From: Oscillospiraceae bacterium | Lineage (GTDB): Bacteria; Bacillota; Clostridia; Oscillospirales; Acutalibacteraceae | DNA: 64,000 bases | Assembly (NCBI GenBank): GCA_015065585.1 | Contig: SVQC01000001.1 | Location: forward strand, 1 to 64,000 | Direction: 5' to 3' | Part shown: positions 62,918-64,000 of the stretch, in pieces | Position numbering within the stretch: the stretch's first letter is position 1 | Layout: every line of letters begins with the position of its first letter | Program-made: the position numbers and the translations under genes | The notes under the pieces: model-generated | The model's input: the letters and a program-made list of their open reading frames with translations, nothing else | Told to the model about the DNA's origin: nothing | Databases searched by the model: none

Positions 62918-64000
62918 TTATTCAACGGAAAGGAAGAAATAATAAATAGGCTGACCACCGTTAATCATAGTGATTTCTACCTTATCACCATATTTAGCGT
63001 TTAAATCGGCTTCTATTTTTTCTGCCTGTTCATCGCTTATATCTTCGCCGTAAATAACGGTTAAAAATTCGCTGTCACGCTTAAGCATAACCTTTACGAG
63101 TTTAGAAACACTTTCCTCAATGTCAGTATCAACAAAAGCAATCTTGCCGTTATTCATACAGAGAAGTTCGCCTTTTTTGATTTTATGACCGTCAAAATCA
63201 GAATCTCTGGCGGCAAAGGTAATAGAGCCGGAGGAAATTTTTTCACAGGCCTCTGCCATATTTATAGCGTTATCTTTGTCCTCGGATTTGGGGTCAAAGG
63301 AAAGCATAGCGGCAATACCCTGAGGAATTGTACGGGAATGAATAACGATAACCTTACGGGTGCTAAGGGGAATAGCCTGTTCAGCAGCCATAATGATATT
63401 TTTGTTGTTAGGAAGTACAAATACCGTTTCAGCAGGAGTAGATTCAATTGCTCTTAAAATATCGTCGGTACTGGGGTTCATAGTCTGACCGCCGCTTACT
63501 ATAGTATCAACAGCAAGGTCTTTAAAGAGTGCGGCAAGACCGTCACCGGCACAAACAGAAACAAAACCTACGGGATTGGTTTTTTCAGCAGGGGTAAAGG
63601 TTTCGGTGCGAGTGCTGTTTTGAGCAGGCTTTTTAGCAGCATTATCGCTGTCGTGTTTTGCTCTTTCATGTTGGTCGCGCATATTTTCTATTTTAAGATG
63701 CACAAGCTGACCAAAAGTAAGAGCCTTTTCAATAGCATTACCGGGATGGTCGGTGTGAACGTGAACCTTTATAATTTCTTCATCGTCAACTACGACTACG
63801 CAGTCACCGATAGTTTCAAGATAAGCACGAAGGTCAGCGGGTTGATTTTCATTATCTGCTTCGCGGTTAACAATAAATTCGGTACAGTAGGTGAAGGTGA
63901 TTTCGCCCTCAAATTCAGCGGCGGCATTTCTTGAAATTTCGCTTTCTGCTTCATTGGATGAAGTATTACTCATAGAAGATTCAATAATTTTACCGTCTTT
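62918..64000 (-). CDS. fakA: Fatty-acid kinase / DAK2-domain protein YloV-like (partial at window edge)
   Basis: At least 360 residues; the frame stays open to the window edge, with residues KDGKIIESS before the first internal Met, so the 5' end is missing. The visible part is the C-terminal DegV-like/FakA region: GDCVVVVDDEEIIKVHVHTDHPGNAIEKAL, VSGGQTMNPSTDDIL, FVLPNNKNIIMAAEQA and GGQPIYYFFLSVE. The N-terminal DAK2 kinase domain lies beyond 64000. It phosphorylates FakB-bound fatty acids in Firmicutes. The fakA-recG order is common in this group. Confidence 0.88.
   Translation of the reverse strand, partial: KDGKIIESSMSNTSSNEAESEISRNAAAEFEGEITFTYCTEFIVNREADNENQPADLRAYLETIGDCVVVVDDEEIIKVHVHTDHPGNAIEKALTFGQLVHLKIENMRDQHERAKHDSDNAAKKPAQNSTRTETFTPAEKTNPVGFVSVCAGDGLAALFKDLAVDTIVSGGQTMNPSTDDILRAIESTPAETVFVLPNNKNIIMAAEQAIPLSTRKVIVIHSRTIPQGIAAMLSFDPKSEDKDNAINMAEACEKISSGSITFAARDSDFDGHKIKKGELLCMNNGKIAFVDTDIEESVSKLVKVMLKRDSEFLTVIYGEDISDEQAEKIEADLNAKYGDKVEITMINGGQPIYYFFLSVE

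Overview
The window reads as a chromosomal segment of a low-GC Gram-positive bacterium of class Clostridia, most like the gut Oscillospirales/Ruminococcaceae-type lineages. Reasons: strong AGGAGG-type ribosome binding sites, an S10-spc-alpha ribosomal cluster with the order secY-adk-map-KOW-infA-rpmJ-rpsM-rpsK-rpsD-rpoA-rplQ, zinc-ribbon versions of several ribosomal proteins, a eukaryote-like prolyl-tRNA synthetase, a VanW protein, and palindromic repeats of a kind I associate with gut Clostridia. No rRNA, tRNA, CRISPR, transposase or phage structural gene was seen. The right end cuts a fakA-like gene and the left end holds the tail of an open frame.

Layout. 1-2.9 kb: tail of an unknown ORF ending in a REP-like repeat, a MaoC-type hydratase, an ACT-ACT-metallo-beta-lactamase fusion and a HAD phosphatase. 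2.9-9.0 kb: a very AT-rich island bounded by a 34-bp perfect direct repeat (a terminator hairpin). It carries an ECF sigma factor, a putative anti-sigma factor, two anchored ectodomain proteins, three membrane permeases, one ABC ATPase and a frameshifted secreted-protein gene. It looks like a peptide-export or peptide-immunity module acquired as a unit. 9.1-10.8 kb: O-antigen ligase-like protein plus methylglyoxal synthase. 10.9-19.8 kb: an operon with an AraC regulator, rhamnose-mutarotase-like protein, glycyl radical enzyme (GRE), its radical SAM activase, aldose 1-epimerase, fucose/arabinose-isomerase-like protein and a two-subunit transketolase. This looks like an uncharacterised anaerobic sugar pathway and is the most interesting part of the window. 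19.8-25.6 kb: a 1250-residue secreted SGNH esterase, a VanW protein and a small XhlA-like membrane protein, followed by a dense array of short hairpins.

25.9-33.8 kb, minus strand: murD, two M42 aminopeptidases, GNAT acetyltransferase and a methionine-gamma-lyase-family protein in one tightly overlapping operon, then a beta-propeller-like protein, an Lrp regulator and a PLP aminotransferase. 33.8-40.9 kb: sodium/proline-type symporter, TetR regulator, a 57-residue membrane protein behind a consensus promoter and a possible SOS box, a GH38 alpha-mannosidase with a divergent AraC regulator, and acpP. 41.0-58.4 kb: proS, then a structured leader RNA and the S10-spc-alpha operons (rpsJ to rplQ). 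58.4-60.9 kb: a SulP transporter with two half-size chromate-transporter-family proteins. 60.9-64 kb, minus strand: recG and the C-terminal part of fakA.

Many starts were moved to internal codons where the Shine-Dalgarno spacing demanded it, and two ribosomal genes of under 60 codons (rpmD, rpmJ) were added by direct reading. All functional calls are by eye from sequence motifs; no database search was possible.
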